A stretch of DNA of 64,000 bases from an uncultured Roseibium sp. (GTDB lineage Bacteria; Pseudomonadota; Alphaproteobacteria; Rhizobiales; Stappiaceae): positions 1,178,001 to 1,242,000 of the forward strand of contig NZ_CANLVF010000002.1 of assembly GCF_947494555.1 (NCBI RefSeq). Direction: 5' to 3'. Positions 53,222 through 62,538 of this stretch are shown here, in pieces. How positions within the stretch are numbered: the first letter of the stretch is position 1; each line of letters begins with the position of its first letter. Below the pieces are notes generated by a model. The model was not told the DNA's origin. It ran no database searches and saw only the letters and a program-made list of their open reading frames with translations. The position numbers and the translations under genes were made by a program.

Positions 53222-54001
53222 TCATTCAGCGCTCAAACCATAGAGGCTTTGAACGGCTGCGTGGTCGGATCCAAGCCCCCATTTGTCGCAAAGATCAAAT
53301 ACACTGTCATAGTCCGTTTCGCATTCGTGCTGCGTGTGCGGCCAATCGCTGCCCCAAACAATGTTTGTCCCCGAAAGATGATGCAACAACGCTTGAGCAT
53401 GGCACTTCAGATCGAACGGCGTCCGATAATGTGCCGAAAACTTAAAATAGAGACGAGAGCGATCCACCAGTTCACCAACGGCACGCACCAAGGGGTCCTG
53501 ATGCGGATCCTCATGAGACGGCAATCCAAAATGGTCGACTACAATGCTAACGCCTGTATCAGTAAGTGGAGCCAATAACGGGGCAAGCCTGTCGCCTTCC
53601 AGATGGATCTCGAGATGCAGATTTCTTTCACGAAGCATGCCCAAAAAACGTTGGACTGATTGCTCTCTCAGGTTCGGCAAACGGCCTCCACCAACGAAAT
53701 TCCATCGAAGTCCACGCACTCCGGCCGCGACCAGCCGGTCCATTTCATCGCCGTCTGCCTCCAGCTCCACGACACCGACACCTGCGTATCGGTTCATATC
53801 AAGTTTGGAGAGCGCCGCGCAAAGCTCGGTGTTGTTGGTACCAAGAAAACTCACCTGGACGATGACGCCTCCGCGAAGCTTATTGCGTTTCTGGTGGGTC
53901 AACCATTGCGCCAAGCTCGCAGGGGCTTCTGGAACGTAACGCGCGTTGGGGATCGCAGCGACCTGCTCGTAAACATGCGCATGGCAATCAAACTGGATCA
54001 T
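53222..54001 (-). CDS. Amidohydrolase-family protein, LigI (2-pyrone-4,6-dicarboxylate lactonase)-like
   Basis: A TIM-barrel metal-dependent hydrolase of 259 residues. FDCHAHVY gives the HxH motif, LHLEIHLEGD and VDHFGLPS carry further ligands, and VWGSDWPHTQ supplies the Asp, as in LigI-type lactonases. These hydrolyse lactones of dicarboxylic acids in aromatic or sugar pathways. It is divergent from a HutC-type regulator and tricarboxylate transporter, so the likely substrate is an imported dicarboxylate lactone or related acid. The true substrate is unknown. Confidence 0.82.
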   Translation of the reverse strand: MIQFDCHAHVYEQVAAIPNARYVPEAPASLAQWLTHQKRNKLRGGVIVQVSFLGTNNTELCAALSKLDMNRYAGVGVVELEADGDEMDRLVAAGVRGLRWNFVGGGRLPNLREQSVQRFLGMLRERNLHLEIHLEGDRLAPLLAPLTDTGVSIVVDHFGLPSHEDPHQDPLVRAVGELVDRSRLYFKFSAHYRTPFDLKCHAQALLHHLSGTNIVWGSDWPHTQHECETDYDSVFDLCDKWGLGSDHAAVQSLYGLSAE

Positions 54002-54035
54002 CTAAACGCTCCTTCCAATTCATATATATGACTGG

Positions 54036-54052
54036 TTGACTATATGGGTCAA
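54036..54052. promoter_or_regulatory. Candidate HutC operator in divergent amidohydrolase/regulator promoter
   Basis: TTGAC and GTCAA are inverted around seven bases, within AT-rich sequence that also holds CATATATATG at 54021. It lies 32 bp before the regulator start. Confidence 0.5.
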
Positions 54053-54083
54053 TATGTATTATGGAATATTCCCGGAGGCAAAA

Positions 54084-54815
54084 ATGAGCGCACAATTCAC
54101 CACCAGTGATGACAGGCTGCCGGCTTACGTGCGGCTTCGCGATACGCTTGCATCGCGGATTGCCAAGGGTGAATGGACTGCAGAGCAGCCAATTCCCTCC
54201 GAAGCGCGTTTGGCCGAGGCTTACCAGGTCTCGGTCGGAACAGTTCGCAAGGCCGTGGATGGTCTGGTGAATGAACGATTGCTGGAACGGCGGCAGGGGT
54301 CAGGTACCTTTGTCAAGGCCCCCTCCTTCGATGCAACGCTCTTCAGGTTCTTCCAGTTGCGCGAAGCGGACGGATCGCAACTTTCGATCCCGTCCAGCAA
54401 GCTGATCCTGCGCAGCCGAAGCAAAGCGCCGGAAATCGCGGCCGCGGCACTCGGCACGACGGACACGATCAAGATCGTACGCCTTAGAAGCCTTTCAGAA
54501 GTTCCTGTCCTGTTTGAGGAAATCTATATTCCGGCCGAGGAATTTTCAGGTTTCGAGACACTCGACGACGCAGACTTCGGGCCGCTTCTTTATCCGCTCT
54601 ATTTCGAAAAGTTCGGCGTGCTCGTCAAACGCGCTACTGACGACCTTTCGTTCGGACGTGCATCCGGTCAAGTCGCGCAGCAACTCAGGTTGGAGAATGA
54701 CGCGCCGCTTGCGGTCATACAGCGCACGGCATTCGACATTGAAAACAAGCCCGTTGAATGGCGCATCGCCCGAGGCAGCGCCGCAAAATTCCGCTACAGA
54801 ACGGAAATTACCTAA
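54084..54815 (+). CDS. GntR/HutC-family transcriptional regulator
   Basis: A regulator of 243 residues. The N-terminal winged helix has IPSEARLAEAYQVSVGTVRKAVDGL followed by RRQGSGTFV; the C-terminal UTRA ligand-binding domain is at about 85-240, with EEIYIPAEEF. ATG 54084 follows GGAGG by five bases. It precedes tctC by 31 bp and may be cotranscribed with the transporter. It is likely to sense the substrate or its product and control both directions. Confidence 0.9.
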   Translation: MSAQFTTSDDRLPAYVRLRDTLASRIAKGEWTAEQPIPSEARLAEAYQVSVGTVRKAVDGLVNERLLERRQGSGTFVKAPSFDATLFRFFQLREADGSQLSIPSSKLILRSRSKAPEIAAAALGTTDTIKIVRLRSLSEVPVLFEEIYIPAEEFSGFETLDDADFGPLLYPLYFEKFGVLVKRATDDLSFGRASGQVAQQLRLENDAPLAVIQRTAFDIENKPVEWRIARGSAAKFRYRTEIT

Positions 54816-54846
54816 ACAAACCAGATAATTAACAGGGAGAATTCAA

Positions 54847-55803
54847 ATGAAAATGAAAACGGCTTTTGTCGGGCTAACGACAGTAATCGCACTTTCTCTT
54901 CCTGCCCAGGCTGAGTATCCGGAACGCCCAATTGAACTCACGATACCGGCCGGAGCGGGAGGCGGAACCGATACAAGTGCGCGCAAACTTGCAATTCTGC
55001 TGGAAGAAGCGCTCGGTACGTCGATTGCCATACTTAATGTCGGAGGCGGCGGCGGCTCTGTCGGGGCATCGCAATTCATGCAGTCAAAAAACGATGGATA
55101 TTCGCTTTTCGCAACATGGAACAGCCCGCTCACGACCGTTCCTCAGGTTCAAAACGTCGCCTACTCCCTGGATAGCTTCACACCGATCGCTTCCACCTCC
55201 GAAACCGCTTATACGCTTTGCGTCAAATCCGTTTTTCCCGCAGAAAACGGTCAGGGTTTCCTTGACGAGCTCGCGTCCAACCCGGGAAAATACACCTACG
55301 GAAACGACGGTATCGGCGGCACGATGCAACTGGCTGCCGAACGGATTTTCCAGGCGAACAAGATTGACGCCATACCCATACCGTTCGGTGGCGCCGGGGA
55401 AACTCTGCAGAATTTTCTCGGCGGACACGTCGACATTTACGGCGGCTCTATTTCGACCGTGCTGCCCTACGTCGAAAACGGTGAAGCGAAGTGTCTTCTG
55501 GTTACATCCGCAGCGGACGTGCCCGCGCTGCCGCAAGCATCCGGGCTGGAAGCACTGGGTATGGCCGATAAGGAAACATTGCTTTGGCGGGCAATTCTCG
55601 GACCGAAAGACCTTGATCCGGCAATCGTGAAAAAACTATCTGACGTCATTGAAACGGCAGTCAACGATCCGGGCTATGTCGAGTTTCTGAAAACCAAAGG
55701 TGAAGTGCCGAACGTTGTAAAGGGGCCCGATTTGGGTGCACGCCTGCAGGCGGAATTCGACGCCCTCGCCGAAGTTTCCAAGGGCCTCGGATTGTCGCAG
55801 TAA
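54847..55803 (+). CDS. TctC-type tricarboxylate-transporter substrate-binding protein
   Basis: A periplasmic-binding protein of 318 residues with a signal peptide (about 1-20, ending QA-E). The Bug/TctC fold is indicated by YPERPIELTIPAGAGGGTD at the start and NVGGGGGSVGASQFM. It captures a carboxylate solute for the TctBA permease encoded next. Stop and start of tctB overlap. Confidence 0.93.
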   Translation: MKMKTAFVGLTTVIALSLPAQAEYPERPIELTIPAGAGGGTDTSARKLAILLEEALGTSIAILNVGGGGGSVGASQFMQSKNDGYSLFATWNSPLTTVPQVQNVAYSLDSFTPIASTSETAYTLCVKSVFPAENGQGFLDELASNPGKYTYGNDGIGGTMQLAAERIFQANKIDAIPIPFGGAGETLQNFLGGHVDIYGGSISTVLPYVENGEAKCLLVTSAADVPALPQASGLEALGMADKETLLWRAILGPKDLDPAIVKKLSDVIETAVNDPGYVEFLKTKGEVPNVVKGPDLGARLQAEFDALAEVSKGLGLSQ

Positions 55804-56252
55804 TGGAACGGCGTCAGGACATATTCCTCGGCCTGATCTTCATGGGTGTAGGTGCTGCAGCTGCCTGGATGGCGAGATCCTACAGCGGCGAAGGCGGCAC
55901 CTACCCGATGGTACTGGGAATCCTCCTGGCGCTTCTTGGATCAGCTGTTGCGGGCAAGGCGCTCAGATCCGGCGCATATGTGGACAGGCAACTGATCGAA
56001 GCGCCTACAAAAATGGTCACGGCCGCCGCTGCTTGCACCGTATACATCGCGTTGGTGGCACCGCTCGGTTTCTACACATCTTCGTTTCTCCTGATGCTGA
56101 TGCTGCCGGCCGCACTCGGTTTCAGACAATGGCTGTATGCGGTGATCGTGGCCTTGGTGTTTACCTTGGTGGTCTTCCTGGTTTTTTCGGTTCTTTTGGA
56201 AAAACCACTGCCTAGAGAGACGCTTTTGTCCCTGTTGAGCACGGGAGGCTGA
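55803..56252 (+). CDS. TctB-type small permease subunit
   Basis: A membrane protein of 149 residues with four hydrophobic spans. It is the small subunit of the tripartite tricarboxylate transporter. It overlaps tctC by one base and ends one base before tctA, so the three are one operon. Sequence in this family is poorly conserved; the context decides. Confidence 0.88.
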   Translation: MERRQDIFLGLIFMGVGAAAAWMARSYSGEGGTYPMVLGILLALLGSAVAGKALRSGAYVDRQLIEAPTKMVTAAAACTVYIALVAPLGFYTSSFLLMLMLPAALGFRQWLYAVIVALVFTLVVFLVFSVLLEKPLPRETLLSLLSTGG

Positions 56253-56253
56253 T

Positions 56254-57762
56254 ATGGAGTTTTACACTAACGCTCTACAAAATGTCCTCACGCTCTGGCC
56301 CATTGCCGCAATGGTCGGTGCGACGCTGCTTGGAGTGTTCATCGGCGCACTGCCGGGACTCAATCCGGTTATGGCAATCGCCCTTCTCTTACCGCTGACC
56401 TACTCGATGGATCCGCTTGTCGCACTTGCCATGGTGGCCGGCATCTATAACGGCTCAATGTATGGCGGCGCGATCCCGGCCATTTTGTTGCGCATTCCCG
56501 GCACACCTGCGTCGATCGCAACCACTTTTGACGGCTATCCGATGGCCGACAAAGGCGAAGCGGGCAAAGCCTTGAAAATAGCATGCTGGTCTTCGGCCAT
56601 GGGAGGAATTGCCAGCGCTATTGCGCTGATGACGGTTGGACCTCTGCTGGCGCGGGTCACATTGTATTTCGGCCCCGCCGAGTATTTCTGGATCGCGATT
56701 TTTGGTATGGCGTCGGTGGGCGTAATGGTCGGCTCCGATCCGATCAAGGGCATCATGGCAGCGGTTCTGGGATTGTTGATCGGCACGATCGGGATCGATT
56801 CACTGTCCGGTCAGGCCCGGTTCACATTTGGCCAGACCTGGCTGTTGGGCGGTCTTGATCTTATTGTCGTGCTGGTAGGTCTATACGCATTGCCGCCCGT
56901 TCTGCAGCTCGCTGAAAAATGCGATCTCAAAGGTCTCTCTGCGGCACAACTGAAGCTTACGAACGTTCCCTTCAAACCGGGCGAACTCAAGGGGCTGCTA
57001 CCTACCTGGTTACGCGCCTCGAGTATCGGTATCGCCGTCGGCATTCTGCCCGGCGCCGGCGGAAATATTGCTGCGTTTCTAAGTTACAATGCGGCGAAGA
57101 AAGCATCCGAGGATCCCGGAAGTTTCGGCAAAGGAAATCCGCAAGGCGTCGCCGCGGCTGAGTGCGGAAACAATGCAGACAACGCCGCATCGATGATCCC
57201 GGCCTTATCGCTCGGTATACCTGGCAACGTGGTTGCCGCCCTGGTCCTCAGTGCTCTTACGATCCATGGCCTGCAACCAGGTCCGCAGCTCTTCCATCAA
57301 AACCCGGTTCTTGTGGGCGGCTTCATGATGGAAATGCTGATCACCTCCCTTTTGATTTTCCTGCTTGGCGGCACGGTCGCAACTCGCGTATTCGCGCAAT
57401 TCCAGCGTTTGCCGGGCGTGTTGCTGGTTCCTTCAATCCTGATACTGATGTGTGTCGGTGTCTATGTGATCAACGGACGGCCGGTTGATCTTTGGGTCAT
57501 GCTACTGGCCGGCATCGCGGGCTATTTCCTGGAAAAAGTGAATGTGCCTCTTGCGCCCGTCATTCTGGGGATGATCCTCGGCCCTATGGCAGAACAGAGC
57601 GTTCGTCGCGCACTTCTGATCAGTAGAGGCGACGCAACAGAGCTGCTGACACGCCCGCTTTCCGCGACACTCGCGATGGCAACCGTGTTGGTTATCGCGT
57701 GGCCGCTCATCAAGGTTATTCGAGACCGTAACCGAAAGAAAAGGGAAGCTGGGCACCGATAG
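56254..57762 (+). CDS. TctA-type large permease subunit
   Basis: A membrane protein of 502 residues with about twelve spans and the conserved family motifs GALPGLNPVMAIALLLP near residue 30, YGGAIPAILLRIPGTP near 70 and NAASMIPALSLGIPG near 310. It translocates the carboxylate with proton or sodium gradient. In operon with tctC and tctB. Confidence 0.94.
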   Translation: MEFYTNALQNVLTLWPIAAMVGATLLGVFIGALPGLNPVMAIALLLPLTYSMDPLVALAMVAGIYNGSMYGGAIPAILLRIPGTPASIATTFDGYPMADKGEAGKALKIACWSSAMGGIASAIALMTVGPLLARVTLYFGPAEYFWIAIFGMASVGVMVGSDPIKGIMAAVLGLLIGTIGIDSLSGQARFTFGQTWLLGGLDLIVVLVGLYALPPVLQLAEKCDLKGLSAAQLKLTNVPFKPGELKGLLPTWLRASSIGIAVGILPGAGGNIAAFLSYNAAKKASEDPGSFGKGNPQGVAAAECGNNADNAASMIPALSLGIPGNVVAALVLSALTIHGLQPGPQLFHQNPVLVGGFMMEMLITSLLIFLLGGTVATRVFAQFQRLPGVLLVPSILILMCVGVYVINGRPVDLWVMLLAGIAGYFLEKVNVPLAPVILGMILGPMAEQSVRRALLISRGDATELLTRPLSATLAMATVLVIAWPLIKVIRDRNRKKREAGHR

Positions 57763-57820
57763 CAGCAAAATGCGCATCGGCCAGCAGGACAAGCGTGAAC
57801 AACGGTCGAAGCTTTGCATA

Positions 57821-58462
57821 TTAATGCGTGCTTCGTTTCTCGTCCCTCCTCACTCGCGTTGACCAGGCCCTCAGATCGGTAACGACTTTCAAGAACGCGG
57901 CGATGACCAGAACACAGAGTGCGACTTTCGTTGCCGTTTCCATGGTTCCCTCGATTAAAAGGGCATGGGCAACGCTGCCGCCGACAATCACCAGGGCAAG
58001 AAGCGTGTGTGCAAGGCGCCAGATGCGCGGGCGAAGACGCAGGCGGCGGCGCAGGGAGGCGAGCAGCGCGGCGGCAAAGACCGCCCACATCGCAATCACG
58101 CCCCAGAGCGAAAACGGCGTCGGCGACCTGAACAATAGAGCGTCGATCACGTCCGGAGGACTGGTGATCCAAAGGCCGCCGACATGGATCACAACCGCGG
58201 CAACGAGCGCTACGCCGACCCAACGGTGCACTTTGCGTCCGCGAAGGGATGCGAGACCCGGCAGGTATCCTCCAACAAGAAGAGGCTGAACCAGCAAGAG
58301 CGCCATCGCCGCGATGCCGGCAAAACCGGCCGCAATATAGACGGGCTGCCGCCATTGCAGCAGCGGGCTGGCCGCGGCGGCTGCTAACGGTACCAGAATG
58401 GCGACTGCCAAGGCACTCCAGATCAGGATCGCGCGAAACCGGCGCATGCCCGATTTATCCAA
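57821..58462 (-). CDS. Ferric-reductase-like/cytochrome b membrane protein
   Basis: A membrane protein of 213 residues with six hydrophobic spans. Histidines are well placed for heme b: VHRWVG, VIHVGG, RLAHTLLAL and VAHALL, on separate helices. No NAD or FAD domain is attached. Its gene is 5 bp after the secreted dioxygenase-like gene, so the two probably work together, with the b-type protein giving or accepting electrons. Function unknown. Confidence 0.8.
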   Translation of the reverse strand: MDKSGMRRFRAILIWSALAVAILVPLAAAAASPLLQWRQPVYIAAGFAGIAAMALLLVQPLLVGGYLPGLASLRGRKVHRWVGVALVAAVVIHVGGLWITSPPDVIDALLFRSPTPFSLWGVIAMWAVFAAALLASLRRRLRLRPRIWRLAHTLLALVIVGGSVAHALLIEGTMETATKVALCVLVIAAFLKVVTDLRAWSTRVRRDEKRSTH

Positions 58463-58467
58463 CCCTG

Positions 58468-58956
58468 TCAGGCTGGCTGCAGAACGAAATGGGCTTCCAG
58501 ACTTGTGTCCTTCGAGCTTGACATGATGGGCCGGAGGAACACCGTTTCAAAGTCTTCGCTGTCATAAGCCAGGTGTGCGTGCGGCTGTCCGAATGCCGGG
58601 ACGATCTGCGGCATTTCCAGCCTGAACACGCCATTTGCATCGGTCAGTGTTGCGCCGTGACTGCGTGCGTCACGTTCGTGGCCTTCGGTTGTGTGCGCCC
58701 AGATCTGGATGCGCTGACCGGCCAGTGGAGCCCCATCACCTGAACGGCGCACCGTTCCGGACATCCAGAAGCCGCCGCCGCCGATGCGATCGACGATGGG
58801 TGCACCTGGACGGTAATTGTTTGAGCCGCCACGCATCGAACGCGTCGGGGCAAGGCCTTGCGCGCTGGCCGGGACAAGAAGCCCGGACACCCCGGTGACT
58901 GCAGCGGCGCCACTTGCGGCCAGAAGCGTACGGCGGGTGATCAGGTCAATTGTCAT
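58468..58956 (-). CDS. Tat-exported intradiol-dioxygenase-like protein with altered iron site
   Basis: A precursor of 162 residues with a Tat signal (TRRTLLAASG, about 1-32). The body has the beta-barrel pattern of the protocatechuate dioxygenase fold: SGTVRRSGDGAPLAGQRIQIW, then DANGVFRLEM and QPHAHLAY. In true enzymes two Tyr and two His bind Fe(III). Here the HxH is kept, but the Tyr expected in the GxYxF strand is Phe (GVFRLEM) and no clear first Tyr is visible. It is thus probably not a standard ring-cleaving enzyme. ATG 58956 has AGGAGA upstream. Confidence 0.75.
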   Translation of the reverse strand: MTIDLITRRTLLAASGAAAVTGVSGLLVPASAQGLAPTRSMRGGSNNYRPGAPIVDRIGGGGFWMSGTVRRSGDGAPLAGQRIQIWAHTTEGHERDARSHGATLTDANGVFRLEMPQIVPAFGQPHAHLAYDSEDFETVFLRPIMSSSKDTSLEAHFVLQPA

Positions 58957-59151
58957 CAAGATCTCTCCTATCGGGACGTTCGACCCTTGGCCTATGACAC
59001 AGGCCAAGCATTTCCGACGATGAAGTATAGTGCGATTATGTCCTTTTCCGAGACCATGCGGAAAGAGCATGCCGGAAAGATGCTCACGGTTTCGTGAGAA
59101 AAGAAGCTTTCCGGCCTGAAACAACGTCACCGAGATGCTGCAAGAGCGGTT

Positions 59152-60072
59152 TCAGGACTTTAGATCCAGATCCGAAATGACAGACTTGACCGCCAGAAGA
59201 AAAATCTGCACTTCCGCGCTTTGCCGGGTGCCGGGCCGTGTCATCAGCCCGACCGGGCCTTTGGTGATGTCACTGTCGAAGGGCAACCTAACCAGCAAGC
59301 CGTCTTCGGTCTCGGTCTGCACAACGCCGGATGAAATGATCCAGACCGCATCCGTCTGGCGCGTGTAAAGCCGCCCGAAGGCGCCCGAAACGCTTTCAAT
59401 CCGGTGCGGTATCTCGCCGACACCGTTGGCGATCATGAAACGCTCGACCAGCGGCCGGATCGCCGCCCCTTCCGGAGGGTAAATGACTGGCCACTCCACG
59501 ATGCGCTTGACGTCGGGAGCCGCCAGCAGCGGGTGCCCCTTGCGAACCACAAGGTCGACCCGTTCGGAATAAAGCTGTGTGAAGGATACGCCTTCCATGG
59601 CCTCCGGACGGCCGAGACGCCCGATCACGAGGTCGAGTTCGCCCAGTTTCAGCCGCTCTATGAGAAACCCGTGGGGACCATCGAGTATCTTGACCATCAC
59701 ATTGGGGGCAAGCTCGGTGAATTCCCGGATCACGGGTGGGATGAAGCTTGCCGCAACACTCGGCAGGGCGCCGACTTTCAGGGTCGCGCGCGCGTGCTCG
59801 CCTTCTTTTTCAACACCATCCAGTCCCTGCTGAAGACTGGCAAGCGAGATCTGCGCAAAATGCAGGAAGACCTTTCCCTGTTTTGTCATCGCTATCCCGG
59901 CCCTGTTGCGCGTCATCAGGGTCGCACCGATGATGTCCTCCAGCTCCTTCAGCGTTTTTGAAATCGCGGGCTGGGTCAGAGACAACTTGTCGGCTGCGAG
60001 CTTCAGGCTGCGTTCATGCGCGATCTCCACGAAACACTGAATATGCCGGAATTTGATGCGTCGATCGATCAT
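59152..60072 (-). CDS. pcaQ: PcaQ, LysR-type regulator of protocatechuate genes
   Basis: A regulator of 306 residues. The N-terminal HTH (KFRHIQCFVEIAHERSLKLAADKLSLTQPAISKTL) and the effector domain match PcaQ. It is divergent from pobA-pcaDCHG, with a gap of 92 bp. PcaQ activates the pca operon in response to beta-carboxymuconate or beta-ketoadipate in Agrobacterium and Sinorhizobium. I see repeated TCTCATTTT words in the gap but no confident operator. Confidence 0.92.
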   Translation of the reverse strand: MIDRRIKFRHIQCFVEIAHERSLKLAADKLSLTQPAISKTLKELEDIIGATLMTRNRAGIAMTKQGKVFLHFAQISLASLQQGLDGVEKEGEHARATLKVGALPSVAASFIPPVIREFTELAPNVMVKILDGPHGFLIERLKLGELDLVIGRLGRPEAMEGVSFTQLYSERVDLVVRKGHPLLAAPDVKRIVEWPVIYPPEGAAIRPLVERFMIANGVGEIPHRIESVSGAFGRLYTRQTDAVWIISSGVVQTETEDGLLVRLPFDSDITKGPVGLMTRPGTRQSAEVQIFLLAVKSVISDLDLKS

Positions 60073-60164
60073 TTAGTTTCCCGTTTCAGAAACAAAAAGG
60101 CTCAATATCTCATTTTACTTCTCATTTTTGGACATTCAATATAGAGGCAACAGAGGAGAAAGCC

Positions 60165-61334
60165 ATGCGCACTCAGGTTGTCATCGTCGGCGGAGGCCCT
60201 TCAGGCCTGCTGCTCGGGCAGCTGTTGCACAAACAGGGAATTGAGACCGTCCTTTTAGAGCGCAAGACGCGGGAGTATGTTCTGGCGCGTATCCGGGCCG
60301 GAATACTGGAGACTGGGCTTGTCAACATGATGCGCGAGGCCGGTGTCGCCGAGCGCATGGACCGCGAGTGCTTCGTCCATCACGGCACCTGCATCTCTTA
60401 TGAAAACGAGATGTTCGCGATCGATTTTCACAAGCTGATAGGTCAGAACGTCGTCGTCTACGGCCAGACCGAGCTGACGCATGATCTTTACGACGCGAGG
60501 GAAGCAATTGATGCAACAACCGTTTTTGAAGTCGAAAACGTCCAGATAATCGATGCGGACCGGGACGCTCCTTATGTAACCTATGTCTCGGGCGGCGCAG
60601 AACACAGGATAGATTGCGACTTCATCGCCGGCTGCGACGGCTTTCACGGCGTCAGCCGCAAGACCATTCCGGAGACTGTGCGCAAGGAATACGAAAAGAT
60701 ATTTCCCTTCGGCTGGCTCGGCATCCTCTCCGAAACACCGCCTGTGCACGATGAGCTGATCTACGCGAACTCGACCAGGGGATTTGCGCTTTGTTCCATG
60801 CGCAATGAGAACCTGTCGCGCTACTACGTTCAGTGCGATCAAACCGACAAGGTTGAGAATTGGAGCGACGATGCCTTCTGGGACGAGTTGAAGCGCCGAC
60901 TACCGGAGGCTATCGCGGAGAAACTGGTAACCGGTCCTTCAATCGAAAAATCCATTGCTCCGCTGCGATCCTTCGTTACCGAACCCATGCGATGGGGACG
61001 TCTCTTCCTGTGTGGCGACGCGGCACATATCGTTCCACCGACGGGTGCGAAGGGGCTGAATACGGCGGCCTCCGATGTTCACTATCTCCATGAAGCCCTT
61101 GTGCGGTTTTACCGGGATAAAGACATGGGCGGGATCGAACACTATTCCGAGAAGGCACTGGCACGGGTCTGGAAAGCGGAGCGCTTCAGCTGGTCGACGA
61201 CCAATCTCCTGCATAGGTTCCCGGATCAGTCGGATTTCGATCTCAAGATGCAGCGGGCTGAAATAGAGTCCCTGCACTATAATGAAATCGCGCAAAGATG
61301 GTTTGCGCAAAACTATGTGGGGCTGCCTTACTGA
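60165..61334 (+). CDS. pobA: PobA, 4-hydroxybenzoate 3-monooxygenase
   Basis: A flavoprotein hydroxylase of 389 residues making protocatechuate from 4-hydroxybenzoate with NADPH and oxygen. It has GGGPSGLLLGQLL (FAD), a middle ADFIAGCDGFHGVSR-like DCDFIAGCDGFHG motif and the late CGDAAHIVPPTGAKGLN. First gene of the rightward operon; its stop codon overlaps the pcaD start. Confidence 0.96.
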   Translation: MRTQVVIVGGGPSGLLLGQLLHKQGIETVLLERKTREYVLARIRAGILETGLVNMMREAGVAERMDRECFVHHGTCISYENEMFAIDFHKLIGQNVVVYGQTELTHDLYDAREAIDATTVFEVENVQIIDADRDAPYVTYVSGGAEHRIDCDFIAGCDGFHGVSRKTIPETVRKEYEKIFPFGWLGILSETPPVHDELIYANSTRGFALCSMRNENLSRYYVQCDQTDKVENWSDDAFWDELKRRLPEAIAEKLVTGPSIEKSIAPLRSFVTEPMRWGRLFLCGDAAHIVPPTGAKGLNTAASDVHYLHEALVRFYRDKDMGGIEHYSEKALARVWKAERFSWSTTNLLHRFPDQSDFDLKMQRAEIESLHYNEIAQRWFAQNYVGLPY

Positions 61335-62134
61335 TGAAGATCGCAAGACTCAGTTCAGTCGACCTTCACTGGAGGGAAGACGGCGACCCGGACGGGTATC
61401 CGATCGTATTCGCCAACTCGCTCGGCACCGATCTCAGGCTCTGGGACAAGATCATACCGCTCCTGCCGAAAGAGGGGTTTCGCTTCATTCGTTTCGACAA
61501 GCGCGGCCACGGCCTCTCCTCCTGTCCAAAGCCGCCCTACGCCATGGACGCGCTGGTTACGGATACCGAGGAGCTTCTCGACAAGATCAACGTCGGTGCC
61601 TGCATCTTCGTCGGACTGTCGATTGGCGGCATCATTGGACAATCGCTGGCGAGCCGGCGGCCCGAAGCGATCAAGGCGCTTGTGCTTTCAAACACTGCCG
61701 CCAAGCTCGGCACTGCCGAGATGTGGCAGGACAGGATTGACCGCATACGCGAAGGCGGTATCGAGGCGATGGCCGATGCCATTCTTCAGCGCTGGTTCGG
61801 CGAAGTCTTCCGTCAATCAGCGGAAGCGACCCTGTGGCGCAACATGATGACCCGCACGCCTGCTGACGGCTACATCGGATGCAGCGCGGCGATTGCCGCG
61901 ACAGACCTGACCACCTCCACTGCACAGCTCAAACTGCCAGCCCTTGGCATCGGCGGTGAGCTTGATATGGCAAGCCCGCCGGAACTCGTCCGCGGCACGA
62001 CAGAGCTTATAGCCGGAAGCCGCTATGTTGAGATCCGCAACGCGGGCCACCTGCCCTGTGTGGAATATCCGGATATTTATGCCGGCCATTTGATGACGTT
62101 TCTCAAGGAGACATCGCATGTCAGAACGGTATGA
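61334..62134 (+). CDS. pcaD: PcaD, 3-oxoadipate enol-lactonase
   Basis: An alpha/beta hydrolase of 266 residues. Nucleophile elbow GLSIGGIIG with Ser; catalytic His in NAGHLPCVE; oxyanion region FANSLGTDLRLWD, a PcaD signature. It hydrolyses 3-oxoadipate enol-lactone to 3-oxoadipate. ATG 61334 overlaps the pobA stop by one base; it overlaps pcaC by 17 bp. Confidence 0.95.
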   Translation: MKIARLSSVDLHWREDGDPDGYPIVFANSLGTDLRLWDKIIPLLPKEGFRFIRFDKRGHGLSSCPKPPYAMDALVTDTEELLDKINVGACIFVGLSIGGIIGQSLASRRPEAIKALVLSNTAAKLGTAEMWQDRIDRIREGGIEAMADAILQRWFGEVFRQSAEATLWRNMMTRTPADGYIGCSAAIAATDLTTSTAQLKLPALGIGGELDMASPPELVRGTTELIAGSRYVEIRNAGHLPCVEYPDIYAGHLMTFLKETSHVRTV

Positions 62135-62513
62135 ACGTGGCATGGACGTGCGCCGCTCGGTCCTCGGCGACGATCATGTCAACCGGGCGGAAAACGGCAA
62201 GACCGAGTTAGACGGTCCGTTCCAGACCCTGATTACCGAGGGGGCCTGGGGAACGGTCTGGTCGTCCGACGGCATCAGCGCGCGCGAGCGTTCCATGCTC
62301 ACGCTGGCGCTGCTCGCCGCACTTGGAAATTTTGAGGAAATCGCGATGCATATCCGGGCGACCGCCCGCACGGGCGCCAGCAAACAGGACGTGCTCGAGG
62401 CGTTTCAGCACGTCGCGATTTATGCTGGTGTGCCACGCGCCAACCAGGCCCTGAAGATTGCCAAGGAAACATATGCGGAGATGGAGCAGAGCACACGACA
62501 CGCGGTGCGCTGA
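62118..62513 (+). CDS. pcaC: PcaC, 4-carboxymuconolactone decarboxylase
   Basis: A protein of 131 residues with the AhpD-like helical fold. [19 protein letters not shown] start, [14 protein letters not shown], then [35 protein letters not shown], all standard for PcaC. It decarboxylates 4-carboxymuconolactone to the enol-lactone used by PcaD. A separate protein here, not fused to PcaD. Confidence 0.95.
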   Translation: MSERYERGMDVRRSVLGDDHVNRAENGKTELDGPFQTLITEGAWGTVWSSDGISARERSMLTLALLAALGNFEEIAMHIRATARTGASKQDVLEAFQHVAIYAGVPRANQALKIAKETYAEMEQSTRHAVR

Positions 62514-62538
62514 GCTCACGCTCACAGGGAGAGAAACC

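Noticed and set aside
60073..60164. PcaQ operator in the pcaQ-pobA gap
   Set aside because: Repeated TCTCATTTT words are present but no inverted LysR-type site convincing enough to annotate.
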